Positions 10,801 through 19,736 of a DNA stretch of 24,285 nucleotides are shown one piece after another (position 1 is the stretch's first letter; each line of letters begins with the position of its first letter). The DNA is from Reticulitermes lucifugus. Its lineage: Eukaryota > Arthropoda > Insecta > Blattodea > Rhinotermitidae. Made by a program: the position numbers and the translations under genes. The stretch spans positions 1,119-25,403 of the forward strand of contig JAKCWW010007270.1 of NCBI GenBank assembly GCA_026260175.1, written 5' to 3'. A model generated the notes under the pieces. That model was not told the origin of the DNA and ran no database searches. It worked only from the letters and a program-made list of their open reading frames with translations.

Positions 10801-13800
10801 CATTGGAACTTAAAATGGCCATTACCCTAGTAATTCATCTTTGGGGATTAAGTGCGTTGTCTTACTTGTTGCACTGCACAGACAACATAGTATAAACTGA
10901 ATGCTGCCAATATCTTTCACTGTTTTAACTTGAACATTATAATCAGAACTACCTGCCCTCAAATAGGACCTCACTTGGATTACTTTTAAAAATTCATGTT
11001 ACTAGTGGAGAAAATCACTAGAATAAAAGTCATAGCACTTTGACTCATTTCTGATAACATGGATGCCATAGAATAAACACTGCATTTCTGAAATATAATT
11101 TTATAAAATAAAATTCTGCTGTGTGGAGGAATTCTTGTAAGTTAAAAGTAATAAGTTGGAAATCTCCAATTGGAGTTGATTTATGAGTTGTTTTAAGATA
11201 TATGGCAGTTGCAAAATTTGAGTGTCTCACAGCTGTGTGGATGAGGATTTAAGTATTCTGGAATGTTGCGCTATGTTAGTAAATAGTTACGTTTTGGGAG
11301 TGCATATTGCCGCCATCTTCAGGGCCCTTGATCTGCTTGGTTCTGAAGATAACGTTTTACCATTTGACACAGCATAATATCCCAGGTGATTTGAATCTGC
11401 AGATAGGAATTTGTTTCTGTTTCATTCATCTTCCTGATGGATAAGAATACTATATTAAATTCATTTTATTCACATCCATATTGTTACAAATGTAACATTT
11501 GGACAAGTCTTATAATATTTCACATACATTCCAACACATTTATTACAGTTCAAAATCCTTAAACTATATGATACGCTAACTTACAACTAAAACAATAAAA
11601 TACATGTATTTATCGTTCATTCATCACCGCCATCCATAAGTCATCGTAAGTGGTTATGAGGGGATATATCGTTCATGACAGTGTAAACATAATACTTATA
11701 GAAATATAAGTGTTGAACAACCCATACAAACACTTTCAATAGTTAAGAAATTCTTCTACTAAATAAAAACACTTTTCAATCAAAAAGTCAATAAGTTTCT
11801 TTTTAAATTTTGTCAAAGTTTCAGTATTTTTAATTTCCTTTGCCAATCTGTTATAAATATGGATACCGCTATAAGTTGTGCTTTTTTCGAACAATTTAGT
11901 ATTATGACCTGTTATAAACAGATCCGATTTTTGTCTATACTATAGTATTTTATGTAGTGTTTAATCTATTGGAACTAGTAAATAATGGAGTGTGAAATGT
12001 TGTAAAATATACACCCAACTTTTCATTAGTATTGCTTTTGGTATCTGCAGAATATGGGACTTGCAGAGTTAGATTAGCACTTGCAGGCTGAAAGTTTAAT
12101 TATTCCAGGAAAACTGCATGAGCCATTGTTCTTGTTTCCATGGCATACAGAAGTGGGTTGTCCATATTGCATCTGTATGATATAGAATTTTATCTGTGCT
12201 TGGCACAACGGTTACTCAGCTGTGTTTGTAGCACCATGTGAAGCTGTCCCTATCAAATCTTTATTTGAAGCATCCTGTTATGATATTTTAAGTAATTTAT
12301 ATAATCCATGATAGTAATGCACACAGTTGGCACACCGTTTGTATTTTATTATTTGGATGTTTTCTGTAGCTACGTATTTCGATCTGTGATGCCCATTGGC
12401 GTAGCTAGGTTTTTTGGTACCCGGGGTAAGTAATCACAATGACTTCCCCTAACAGCAATTATGAACTATAAAATAATCAGAATTATTTATTGAATTTCTT
12501 TATACTTGGCTCAGTAGTTTAAAATTTGTAGAGTGCTGAAAATCAATTTCTTCATTTAGAATATTCAATTTGCTGCCCAGGGCAGTGACACCAGTTACCC
12601 CTGTTGATGCCATCATTGCCTAGTAGCAGTGCTTTATGTAAGAAAGTAGTCAACCAGCACTGTCAATTCTTTTGTGTGACTAGGACCCTAAGTTATACAT
12701 TTATTATTTAAATTGCTTAAGAATGAAATGATATAGAATCAGATACAAGTGTTTTCATTCATTCACTTTTATAAAACTCTGCACCACTTAGTAATTGTTA
12801 TGCTTTTTATGTCAGCCTACTGTCTTGTTCTCACAAACCTCATTTGCAGTTTTTGAATATCTTGCAATAATTATTGAGGATTAAGTGATTTATTATTTTT
12901 GTGCCAATTTTGAAGCACTTTTTATACAGTAATATGAAGCACATTATTTTACTATGTGTCAAGTTTTTGTGCCCTACATATAAACGTAGGTTTTTAATTT
13001 TTATTATTACTGTAATCATTGAGCATTAAATTATGTACCTATTTATTTTTTGCTCATTTTTATATAATGTTTGGGATCCTTTCTGCCCATCTATGTGGAT
13101 TTGTTGTGCAACCACTTGATTTGGTTTTTGTTTTTGTATCTTACTAGTCTGAAACATTTATCAGTGCATGTTATATTCCTTAAACCGTTTTTGGATTCTT
13201 GTGATGTTAGATTGAACATATATTTATTATCAGAAATGATATACTTTGTTTTTTATTCGCAACTGTACATACTATGTAGAAAGGTGTCAGTGTTTTGCAT
13301 GTTCTTGTACATGTGCCATGCTTTGGGACATGGGGGGTGTGGGGGTATAGCTCCACACATTCTTAACCTCAGTAGTAGATGGAGGTAAATTAAGATTCTG
13401 GTCTCCTGGGACGTGATGCCGTGTAATCTGGTCAGTGGTTACAAATGTTTGAGAGGAATGTACTTACTGCCTCACTTTTGGGTTAATCTCACTTGAACCG
13501 TGTAAAGGAAAGAGTGGTTGAAGGATCTGGACATTCTGATCTGAGACACTGCTGTAAGTATCGAAATGTGCTCTGAATTTGGAGACATTGTTGAAATTAA
13601 GTTTGCTTTGTGCGTAGGTCAACACTACTATCTCAATGTGTACACAAAGGAGAGCCAGTGGGATCGTCCAGAGAAGCCAGCGGAGCCTGTTTCAACTAGT
13701 GGACCAGAGCAGGTCCAGTGTAGTCACCTGTTGGTGAAGCATCAAAACTCTCGACGACCGTCTTCATGGCGAGAAGATGAAATAACACGCACCAAAGAAG

Positions 13801-14314
13801 AAGCTTTGGACCTAGTGAAGTGTAAGTTACCCCATTCATTTACTTCCATCGTGATCCAAGTGAAATGCTTAAGCAGATTTGCAGTTGCATGAAGTGTGTA
13901 ATGTTTTTTAATGTTTGTAATTGTTTTCAGCATTCCTTTTTTTCGTTATTTTGTCTCACCTTTACTGTACAAACATGAGGAAACAAACTGTACTGTGTGC
14001 GAAAATGATGTTTTTCTTTATTGTTTCATGTAACGTTATGTAAAGTGCACAGACAGATGTTGCTGATGTGTGTTATGTATCTTAAACCCTCAGCTTATCG
14101 AGAGCAGATAGTTTCTGGCCGGGCTTCCTTTGCTGAATTGGCACAGAAATTCTCAGATTGCAGCTCTGCGCGTCGAGGTGGAGATCTTGGTCCGTTCGGA
14201 CGGGGTGCCATGCAGAGACCATTTGAGCAGGCAGCATTTGCTTTAAAAGTGGGGGAGTTGAGTGAGCCAGTGACAACTGACTCGGGCGTTCACATCATTC
14301 TGCGCACCGCATAA
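4824..14314 (+). CDS. Pin1: Peptidyl-prolyl cis-trans isomerase Pin1 (three coding exons)
   Basis: Pin1 isomerises phospho-Ser/Thr-Pro bonds in cell-cycle and signalling proteins, mainly in the nucleus. Joining 4824-4878, 13618-13821 and 14094-14314 gives 480 bases, or 159 residues plus TAA. The human protein has 163 residues. The WW domain (about 5-38) has W10, the SRS loop 15-17, Y22, Y23 and W33. A short, Pro-rich linker (37-50) lacks the usual Gly/Ser run. The parvulin domain (51-159) keeps H55, the phosphate-binding K59/R64/R65, catalytic C109, L118, M126, F130, S150 and H153, so the enzyme should be active. Human S71 is conserved as S67. Human S65 is Gln61, S138 is Ala134, and the N-terminal K6 is missing, so those reported modification sites are not shared. 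Both introns are phase 1 with GT-AG ends. The Drosophila orthologue is dodo. The start Met is supported by alignment and Kozak context. Confidence 0.96.
6234..6293. repeat. 12-bp perfect inverted repeat
   Basis: catttctaacat (6234-6245) and its exact complement atgttagaaatg (6282-6293) are separated by 36 bases. It could form a stem-loop in the intron transcript or be the footprint of a small element. No partner copy is present. Confidence 0.7.
6530..6552. repeat. (AT)n microsatellite
   Basis: About eleven AT units. Confidence 0.95.
7042..7092. repeat. 10-bp perfect inverted repeat
   Basis: aagtcttctg (7042-7051) and cagaagactt (7083-7092) are separated by 31 bases in an AT-rich, CpG-free part of the intron. 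Significance is unknown. Confidence 0.6.
7168..7447 (-). mobile_element. SINE-1, old degraded copy in Pin1 intron 1
   Basis: Aligned with the copies at 2381 and 19737 it has the same order on the - strand: tRNA-like head near 7447, degraded B box (complement of about 7385-7395), body, then aggtatagct...ttaacctt...ctagatggagg. Most CpGs of the younger copies have become TG or CA here, for example in the segment 7395-7435. It is antisense to Pin1. ORFs at 7252-7464 (+) and 7314-7673 (-) are shadows of this repeat. Confidence 0.75.
8752..8952 (-). mobile_element. SINE-2 (tRNA-derived SINE), copy 1
   Basis: On the - strand the head reads tcatggctcatgtggttag, an A-box-like start (complement of about 8930-8947). 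Further along come a ctcaccgcggcgg segment, a degraded B-box region, tgtaggatttgtggtgggtg and a T-rich stretch before ctgagtaa...ttttcccctgccag. A second copy at 10480-10690 aligns from end to end. The fittings (head, then a 'ggatttgtggt' block, then a 'ttttcccct' block) match a tRNA-derived SINE type common in arthropods. The short ORF at 8726-8941 is a by-product. Confidence 0.7.
9139..9147. repeat. (G)n tract
   Basis: A run of nine or ten G in otherwise AT-rich intron sequence. Confidence 0.8.
9545..9620 (+). repeat. Interspersed repeat family A, partial copy 3
   Basis: The head gaatgtgatgccatgtaatc (9555-9574) matches 13410-13429 apart from a few changes. It then continues through a gtaacactgttaca stretch. 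The core and tail are not evident, so the copy is truncated or heavily diverged. Confidence 0.5.
10480..10690 (-). mobile_element. SINE-2, copy 2
   Basis: It aligns with 8752-8952 over the whole length: ttggtagaat, aggggaaaa, tactcagag, aacctgt, ccaatgcca and accacaaatcc occur in the same order on the + strand. On the - strand it starts near 10690 with an A-box-like segment (gatggctagtc) and a B-box-like acattcaagcc (complement of about 10616-10626). The CpG sites are mostly lost. The 62-codon - strand ORF here is a by-product. Confidence 0.7.
11262..11335 (+). repeat. Interspersed repeat family A, partial copy 4
   Basis: The order ggaatgttgcgctatgttag, then atagttacgttttgggag, then gccgccatcttcaggg follows the head and core of the family as seen at 13398 and 15728. 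The tail is missing. Confidence 0.5.
11455..11950 (-). pseudogene. Non-LTR retrotransposon 3' end: reverse transcriptase C-terminus plus 3' UTR
   Basis: The - strand from about 11939 down to a TGA at 11736-11738 reads [20 protein letters not shown], then [16 protein letters not shown], then [20 protein letters not shown] and EEFLNY. This is the familiar last segment of animal LINE ORF2 (FEKS..Y.GI.IYN.LP..IK, then FK..LK..L, then CFYS.EEFL). Just upstream the frame meets a stop (TAG near 11940) and no more of the enzyme is recognisable. Below the stop codon about 280 bases of non-coding sequence, ending in the type tatggatgtgaataaaatga, look like the element's 3' UTR. The copy is 5'-truncated, antisense to Pin1 and in intron 1. 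It differs from the 1660-2195 remnant, so at least two LINE lineages are present. Confidence 0.8.
12392..12612. mobile_element. MITE-like remnant with 'ggcgtagctagg' ends
   Basis: The left end ccattggcgtagctagg and the following tacccggggtaag resemble the terminal part of a widespread group of cut-and-paste element remnants in animals. The right end (tacccctgttgatgccatcattg, about 12595-12617) is an approximate complement, after an internal gctgcccagggcagtgacac. The match of the two ends is imperfect and the limits are estimates. Confidence 0.4.
13311..13387 (-). mobile_element. SINE-1, 3' part only
   Basis: The words tgtgggggtatagctccaca, then ttcttaacctc, then tagatggaggt correspond to the distal third of SINE-1 as seen at 7190-7258. 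The tRNA-like head is absent. A family A copy abuts it directly. It lies in intron 1, about 230 bases before exon 2. Confidence 0.6.
13398..13510 (+). repeat. Interspersed repeat family A, copy 5
   Basis: The head gacgtgatgccgtgtaatct (13411-13430), ggttacaaatgtttgagagg and a ctgcctcac...gggttaatc segment match the copies at 2762 and 15728. It ends shortly before Pin1 exon 2. Confidence 0.6.
13618..13821 (+). CDS. Pin1: Pin1 coding exon 2
   Basis: It completes Gly19 and encodes [17 protein letters not shown], which is the rest of the WW domain, then the linker and the first part of the parvulin domain ([17 protein letters not shown] and [12 protein letters not shown]). The acceptor is gcgtag/GT and the donor is T/gtaagt, a strong donor. 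Frame and phase fit both neighbours. Confidence 0.96.
13822..14093 (+). other. Pin1 intron 2 (272 bases, phase 1)
   Basis: Donor gtaagt and acceptor ttaaaccctcag. The acceptor used has only a short pyrimidine stretch, whereas a better-looking acceptor (tgtttgtaattgttttcag) ends at 13930 inside the intron. Only the 14093 acceptor restores the conserved protein. Confidence 0.93.
14094..14314 (+). CDS. Pin1: Pin1 coding exon 3
   Basis: It completes Ser87 and encodes the catalytic half of the parvulin domain: [20 protein letters not shown] with the active-site Cys109, then [19 protein letters not shown], then [12 protein letters not shown] before TAA. The Met at 14021 belongs to intron sequence and is not a start. 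Confidence 0.96.
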
Positions 14315-15727
14315 CTTGCTGCTTGCCACACATAACATCAACATTTCCATTATGACTACATAGTACCTCTGTTCCATTCCAGCAGGCAAGACTGTGGTGT
14401 GTTGCTTCCAGACTTTAGCTCCATTGATTGTGTTGTTCTTGTTAATTTCTCCAGGTATGTCTGAGGTATCAGAGACTGTGCTTTCCATTACGTTAACATG
14501 TTACTCTAATGAGAGAGTTTTGATTTTTGGTCCACATGAAGTAGGATTCAGCGACTGTATTTCTTTCAAACCAGATACATAGTGGCGAGTTGGTTGTCTG
14601 AAACATGGGTTGAATACTGTGTGCCAGTTGGTGCATTCTGGTGGGGCTACATCTCGTACATTTTGTGTTTAATGTTGTATAGCGTACAGTCACAGTCAAG
14701 GACATGAAAGGAACATGACTGTAGGGAAGTTTTCTTATCCATTTCAGATTTTCTAACTGTAGCATATTCTTGGGAATCCAAGTTATGCGTATTTAAGATT
14801 TTATTGTAACAGGCATAAGACATAGGGTGACATTTTTCCTCTTAAATTACATGGAACTGAAGTTCACAATTCTTATTTTAGTAAAATATAGTTCAGTTTC
14901 CTTATTCTAAACATAAAGGCAATAACAGTGTTGAGCATTGTGTAGAGCCTATGCCATTGCAAGTTTGATCTTTAAACTTGTTGAAATGTCTCTGAGAGAC
15001 CTGTGCATTTACTAAATATTTTGTGCCATGAGAAGAATGAGATTTAAGTTAAATACTGCAGAAGGTGCAGTTTTTGTGGCAGGATCAGTGGGTTTCCGAA
15101 TGATTTTGTACCTGCATGATGGTGTCATGGCTTTAAATGTTTTGCAATGTCAGTTGTTTGTTTTCTGTTTTATTTCATGAATGTTGTGTCACTGAGAAGC
15201 AGTTTTGTACCAGTGCTACATGATCATAGCAACTTTACTGTACAACATAATGCAAGCTATGAAGGAAATACCATAATGTCTCTTATACCTTGAATAACAC
15301 TTACAGGGGAGACTTCTGTTCCCAAGATAAGATATGAAAGTGTTGAAAAAATAATTATTTTGCATGAATATGCCATCTGCTAACATGTATATGTTACTTG
15401 CAACAGCAAAAATCTCTGTAAGTTGAAGGTGGACCTTGCTATTGCTGGAATCTTCTGTTTCTGATTACCACCAGTATAGAAAATTGTGTGTTTGAGTTGT
15501 GCCAAGTGATATATTCCATATTTTCAAACTTCCATAGTTGATCTTTAGTTGACATAAAAGTTGTATCTGTAAACCACTTGGAAAGGTAAATATATGGACA
15601 CAAAAAAAAAAAAAAGGAGCACTGAAAACTGATACACAGTATGCTGCAAAGGAAATAACTCATTCTCTGGATTCAAGAGTTGTTATTGCATGGTGAAAAT
15701 GCATGTAGGATATATGCTTTAACTTCT
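14315..15727 (+). other. Pin1 3' UTR, end not resolved
   Basis: No coding frame with a recognisable domain follows the stop. From 14315 to 16390 there is no canonical AATAAA. The first ones are 16399-16404 (inside a TIR element), 17371-17376 and 18377-18382. Either the UTR is several kilobases long or a variant signal is used nearer the stop. Scattered ORFs here are short and unconvincing. Confidence 0.4.
15602..15615. repeat. (A)n tract
   Basis: About fourteen A in a row. It could be the tail of a lost retroposon, but the sequence before it matches none of the families in this window. Confidence 0.8.
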
Positions 15728-16000
15728 CATATTGTGGTCTTGTGGCTTATGACATCATGAAGTCTGGTTGGTGGCTACCAAAATTTTGGAGGAGCATACT
15801 GCTTCCGTGAAGATTTTAAGTCGTCTGGGATATCATGGTTTATCTTCAGGGTCACTCTTCGTGGACTGCTTGACCGTGAAGATGAAGGCATTACAATCCT
15901 TTGAGACACTGGTGACTATTTACCAGCCGATGTGGCATAACATGCCAGAAGACAAAAATCCACTACAGTACCACTGTGAGATCCTCAAATCTCAAATTCT
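15728..16000 (+). repeat. Interspersed repeat family A, copy 6 (most complete)
   Basis: It starts with a degraded head (tggcttatgacatcatgaag), continues into aattttggaggagcatactg and cttccgtgaag, then gtgaagatgaaggcatta, ccagccgatgtggcataac, ccagaagacaaaaatccact and acagtaccactgtgagatcc, and ends with tcaaatctcaaattc. The total is about 275 bases. The ggagga...ttccg part can pair as a small stem. I recall similar sequence scattered through polyneopteran genomes but cannot name the family. The 117-codon ORF at 15768-16121 crosses it and into the next element and is not a gene. Confidence 0.6.
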
Positions 16001-16006
16001 GCCTCC

Positions 16007-16415
16007 ATTGGAAGTTATTTATTTATCATACCAACTCAGGCACAATTTTACAATATTATTACTTCGCCCCTATACGTATTTCGGCATTCAGAATGCCATC
16101 CTCAGGGGGTCACAGTGTTAAAAGCACAGACTATACATCGATTGTATAAAATGTTACATCCATATGAGTAAAATGTTGAACATTAAAATCTTAGTCTATT
16201 GTTTTTGAGTCCTGATTGAGCTCATACACTATATGTGTATTAAAATATCACTGAAATGTTAAAATTGTTACATATTTTTTAAGTTTTTTAAATTAGTGGC
16301 AGATTTGGTCTTGTATCCTTTCGTAAATGTATTATATTCGTATGTATTATAGGGGTGAAGTAATAATATTGTAAAATTGTGCATGAGTTGGTATGATGAA
16401 TAAATAACTTCCAAT
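16007..16415. mobile_element. Non-autonomous DNA element with long terminal inverted repeats (about 70 bp)
   Basis: The left arm 16007-16076 and the right arm 16346-16415 are complementary with only a few mismatches. The left begins attggaagttatttatttat and the right ends ataaataacttccaat. The whole is about 409 bp with a 270-bp non-coding centre that includes a tttcggcattcagaatgcca stem. No clear target-site duplication is visible, so the family cannot be set. It adjoins the end of a family A copy. The right arm contains AATAAA (16399-16404), the first such signal after the Pin1 stop codon. Confidence 0.75.
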
Positions 16416-16610
16416 TGCTATAGAATGCACGGTCAATATAACGTAAAGTTTAGTAATGCCCAACAGGCAAAGTCAGTTTATAACTACCAGAGATCTGCCT
16501 CCATATTTGTGGTAAAAGTGAACCATTTTGGGAAAAGAGCAGATATTTAGGAGAAGTGGGGGGAAATGATCCCAAGAGGAGATGGGACCATCAGGGAGGT
16601 AATTGAGAAC

Positions 16611-16659
16611 TGTAGGTCATGATAAGGACACTAATTGTAGGTCATGATAAGGACACTAA
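16611..16659. repeat. Two-copy tandem duplication, 25-bp period
   Basis: Two identical 24-base units start at 16611 and 16636 (tgtaggtcatgataaggaca and four more bases), separated by one base. It is a recent local duplication. Confidence 0.9.
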
Positions 16660-18370
16660 CTCCAGGGCATGAGGCCTTGAGGGGGTGGTTATCAAGTGCC
16701 TGTCCTATATAACCTGCTCCTGTTTCACGTTGCTCATGTCTGCACAACAGAAAAGGGAATTATATTTGTTCAAAATGGCGGTAACCACGTACTGGACTGC
16801 ACAGTATCATAAGGCTGAAGACCACAGTATGAATTTTCATGCTATGAAAATTTCAGATCTCATAGAAATCTCAAGGGGTTTATCAACTTTTAACGTGTGA
16901 ACGGGACAACTCTGTCCCATTAAATGTACATCCTTTTCATCCAGATGGGAAAATACTGTCTTGCAGTGGGCAGTTAAATTGAACAGCGTTCCATCCGCAG
17001 CAGAAACCTGGCATTTAAAAGGCCGTACACTAAAGGTTAACACTCTTGAAATCCTTCTGTTTCTTCATTGCTCTGTATATCAGCAGTGCATTGTAGCAAT
17101 TAATCTATGCACAAACGCATAATAATATTTCTCCCAGCATCCTTTATCCATAGTTACTGTTATTTTTGAGGCAGCTTTAAAGGTAACATTTCAACTTGTA
17201 ACATTTAATTTAAGCCATAGAGGAAAGGTGTACATTGGTTTCTTCATCACATTCTTTACACTTCCACATTCCTCAATATTCCTGTCATTGTATTGGAGAT
17301 ACAAATCTGTTGCTGGCAGAGTCAATCAATGGTGCATGTTCTGCATTTCATTGTCGTAAAGTTTATTGGTAATAAAGCTAACCAAGAAGACACTCTTAGA
17401 GACACAGCATATTTTCTGTTTGATTTTAATAAGTGCTAACCATATTAAAAAAAAAAAATCTTAACAGTTCTCAACAAATAGTGTTTTTAGGCACATTTAC
17501 AAAATCACAAAAAGCTACTTTTAGCTTTATCACGTCAATCTGCCTGCACGTTCATTTGTGAATGATCTGAAAACAAATACGTATCAAATTAAGTTATTAA
17601 TAGTTGTGAGTGATCAGTAATGTCAGGAACCACTACTGCAATTTTGTATATATATCATTTCACAGTTTTACTTGTAGCAGAGCAGAGAGAGGCATTGCTG
17701 CATGACTGAAGCCAGCACAGGGACATTCTTCCTTTTGCATGATAATGTCAGTAAGAGGGAAATTGCAGCACCCATCACATTGAATCAGAAAATTCAAAAT
17801 GTGGTTTGTGGGAAGTGAGTTTTATGTGCCCTCTGATTATCATCGCCATGAAAACTTCCAATATTGATGTTCTTCCTTAAGAAATGCCTTTAATTTGCCA
17901 TTAGAAAGACTTCTTAAAACATAAACTCAGCATTTTGCACCATACATGTAAAGTCAATATAATCCAGATGTTATCACTTGTGGCAGTGTGCTCCGCCTCT
18001 CTCCATACTTTGCTTGAGAAGCTTAACTTTTCTCACACCAGCTAGGGCTGTCTTAGACAGGAAGCTATTGTTTTGCAGATTGCTCAGTTCCAAACAGTTT
18101 GCAAGATGTGGTCATATTGAAGACATCACACCAATTTTTTATTCACCTATCTCACATTTCATCTTGGAAATGTTACATAGTGTATTATAGCAACAGTGTT
18201 ACTTCTGTAATTAATCAGCTTAGATTTTCTTGGCCTAAGCTGTCAGCCTGAATGATGACTTACAGTTTCTGTCATGTATTTACTGTCACATACATTTGTA
18301 TTGTTTTATTTTCATTTCTGCAGATGTTCTGAAGTCTAGATTGTCAATTGTTAAAAAAATATTATAGATT
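16660..18370. other. Non-coding DNA, nothing firm
   Basis: AT-rich and CpG-poor. It includes an AATAAA at 17371-17376 and a run of A at 17449-17458. No conserved coding frame or known repeat is seen. Confidence 0.4.
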
Positions 18371-18376
18371 ACATTA

Positions 18377-18382
18377 AATAAA
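18377..18382 (+). terminator. Candidate polyadenylation signal
   Basis: AATAAA overlaps an ATTAAA (18373-18378) and is followed within 40 bases by a T/GT-rich stretch (tatgttgtttaatgtttt). It is a good-looking signal about 4 kb after the Pin1 stop, but without transcript data it is only one of several candidates. Confidence 0.25.
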
Positions 18383-18465
18383 TGAAAATTATGAACATAT
18401 TATGTTGTTTAATGTTTTATCAGGATTACTGTGAACAAAGCAGGGCAAAATATAATGATCTCAGT

Positions 18466-18560
18466 TATGCTGTTCTGGGATGTGAGGCCATGTACTTCAG
18501 CAGATGGTTACTGAAGTTTCGTAGGAAGCTGCTGCTTTCATCGTCAGGGTAGAAGAGCAG
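18466..18560 (+). repeat. Interspersed repeat family A, copy 7
   Basis: The order ttctgggatgtgaggccatg, then ggttactgaagtttcgtagg, then ctgctgctttcatcgtcagg follows the family head and core. The tail is absent. Confidence 0.5.
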
Positions 18561-19141
18561 AAGACAGGGCACTAATGACACAAACTACTGTGTAAAAACA
18601 CTTGTGATACAGAGCTTTGAGTCACGTGGCAAGCCTGTTCATTTTGGACACTATGCCCCAGTTTTTTTGCTGTTTCAAACTTGACTTGTACTGTGGGGAA
18701 ATGTTTCAAATGCTGCTGCTAATCTTCATCTTTTTTGAATACGCTGAAGTGTACCTATTGCTGCTCTGAAGGCCACATTGTGTCACTCAACAATTAAACC
18801 AACAAATGCACTTTATTTCTTAAGCATGTCCAATAACCTAATTCATTTGGCATTACTATATATACACCACAATGTATGTCAAGTTTCTATTAGCAGTTAA
18901 TAACACTCATTGTTTTTGTTTATACAACCGTACAATTTCTTTTAAATGTCTTGGCGTAGGTTGTTTTCATCTGTGAGTTTAAAAGCATAAACAATGATAA
19001 TACAATGTCATTAAAAGTTGTTAAAAATTATTAAATTGCTGGCAGTTGGTTTGTATACAAGTAGTGTTGTCTGAGCCCTGTTTTAGTTGTTAGTGTCTTG
19101 TGGTGTGGCTGTGTATTTTGACAGCTTCTTCACCAGTTGAG
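18561..19141. other. Non-coding DNA, nothing recognised
   Basis: AT-rich intergenic or UTR sequence without a recognisable gene or repeat. Confidence 0.4.
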
Positions 19142-19164
19142 ATATATATATATATATATATATA
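19142..19164. repeat. (AT)n microsatellite
   Basis: About eleven AT units. Confidence 0.95.
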
Positions 19165-19396
19165 ACACTGGTGTGTCAAAAATGGAGAAATCTTTGTCAC
19201 ATGGAATGACAATAATTGTGTAAGAATGTGATAAAACAAATACGGAATATAGGACATTCCCTTGTTTGATAGCATGTAGCTGTTTATTGTAACATCACTT
19301 TTGCTGTTTTCTTTCTCATAAGCATAATTCAAGAGCTGCAGACAGGGAAACACAAGCATATGTGGATCGCTATTTGGTCGTGATGTCTGCCCACCA

Positions 19397-19572
19397 AATG
19401 TCATGGCTGTGTGGGTAGCATCCTGCTTCATGTGTGGGAGGTCCAAGGTTGCAATTTTGGTCTTCAAACAGGCCAGACTGTCTCAGAATTTTGGTGGTAT
19501 TCCTCAGTGACTGCAAGTAAAAGCAGATATTGTACTTCTCATTAGGACACACACAATTCCTTCCACGTATTT
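19397..19572 (+). mobile_element. SINE-3 (tRNA-derived SINE)
   Basis: A tRNA-like head with an A-box word tggctgtgtggg (19404-19415), then cctgcttcatgtgtgggagg and a decayed B box (aaggttgcaatttt, 19446-19459). The body contains ggtattcctcagt and cattaggacac and ends with attccttcc. The order head, then 'ttcctcagt', then 'attagg.cac', then 'ttccttcc' is that of a tRNA-derived SINE type widespread in arthropods. There is one copy in this window. The overlapping - strand ORFs are by-products. Confidence 0.65.
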
Positions 19573-19736
19573 AATGTTATTCACTCCGTGCTTTATGATT
19601 GCGATTGCTTATTATATCAACAAATGCACATGCAATATGTAAAAGTATCTTACAAATTATCTTTACATATAAACTCTCATAAACAACAATATGTTAGAAG
19701 AATTTTGAACTATGGATATATCAGCACTACAAATGG

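Larger units (their letters stand above)
4879..13617 (+). other. Pin1 intron 1 (8739 bases, phase 1)
   Basis: A GT-AG intron with donor gtgtgt and acceptor ttgtgcgtag, splitting the WW domain after its first strand. It is loaded with transposable-element debris: two SINE-1 copies, two SINE-2 copies, three family A copies, one LINE 3' end and a MITE-like remnant, each listed separately. The stretches 4980-6230, 7450-8750, 8955-9540, 9625-10475, 10695-11260, 11955-12390 and 12615-13310 show no gene, RNA or repeat that I can recognise. CpG is normal up to about 6515 and then very scarce. Confidence 0.9.

Noticed and set aside
14082..14488. - strand ORFs overlapping Pin1 exon 3
   Set aside because: They are antisense shadows of the conserved Pin1 coding sequence.
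15768..16121. 117-codon + strand ORF
   Set aside because: It runs across a family A repeat and into the left arm of the TIR element, and has no protein similarity.
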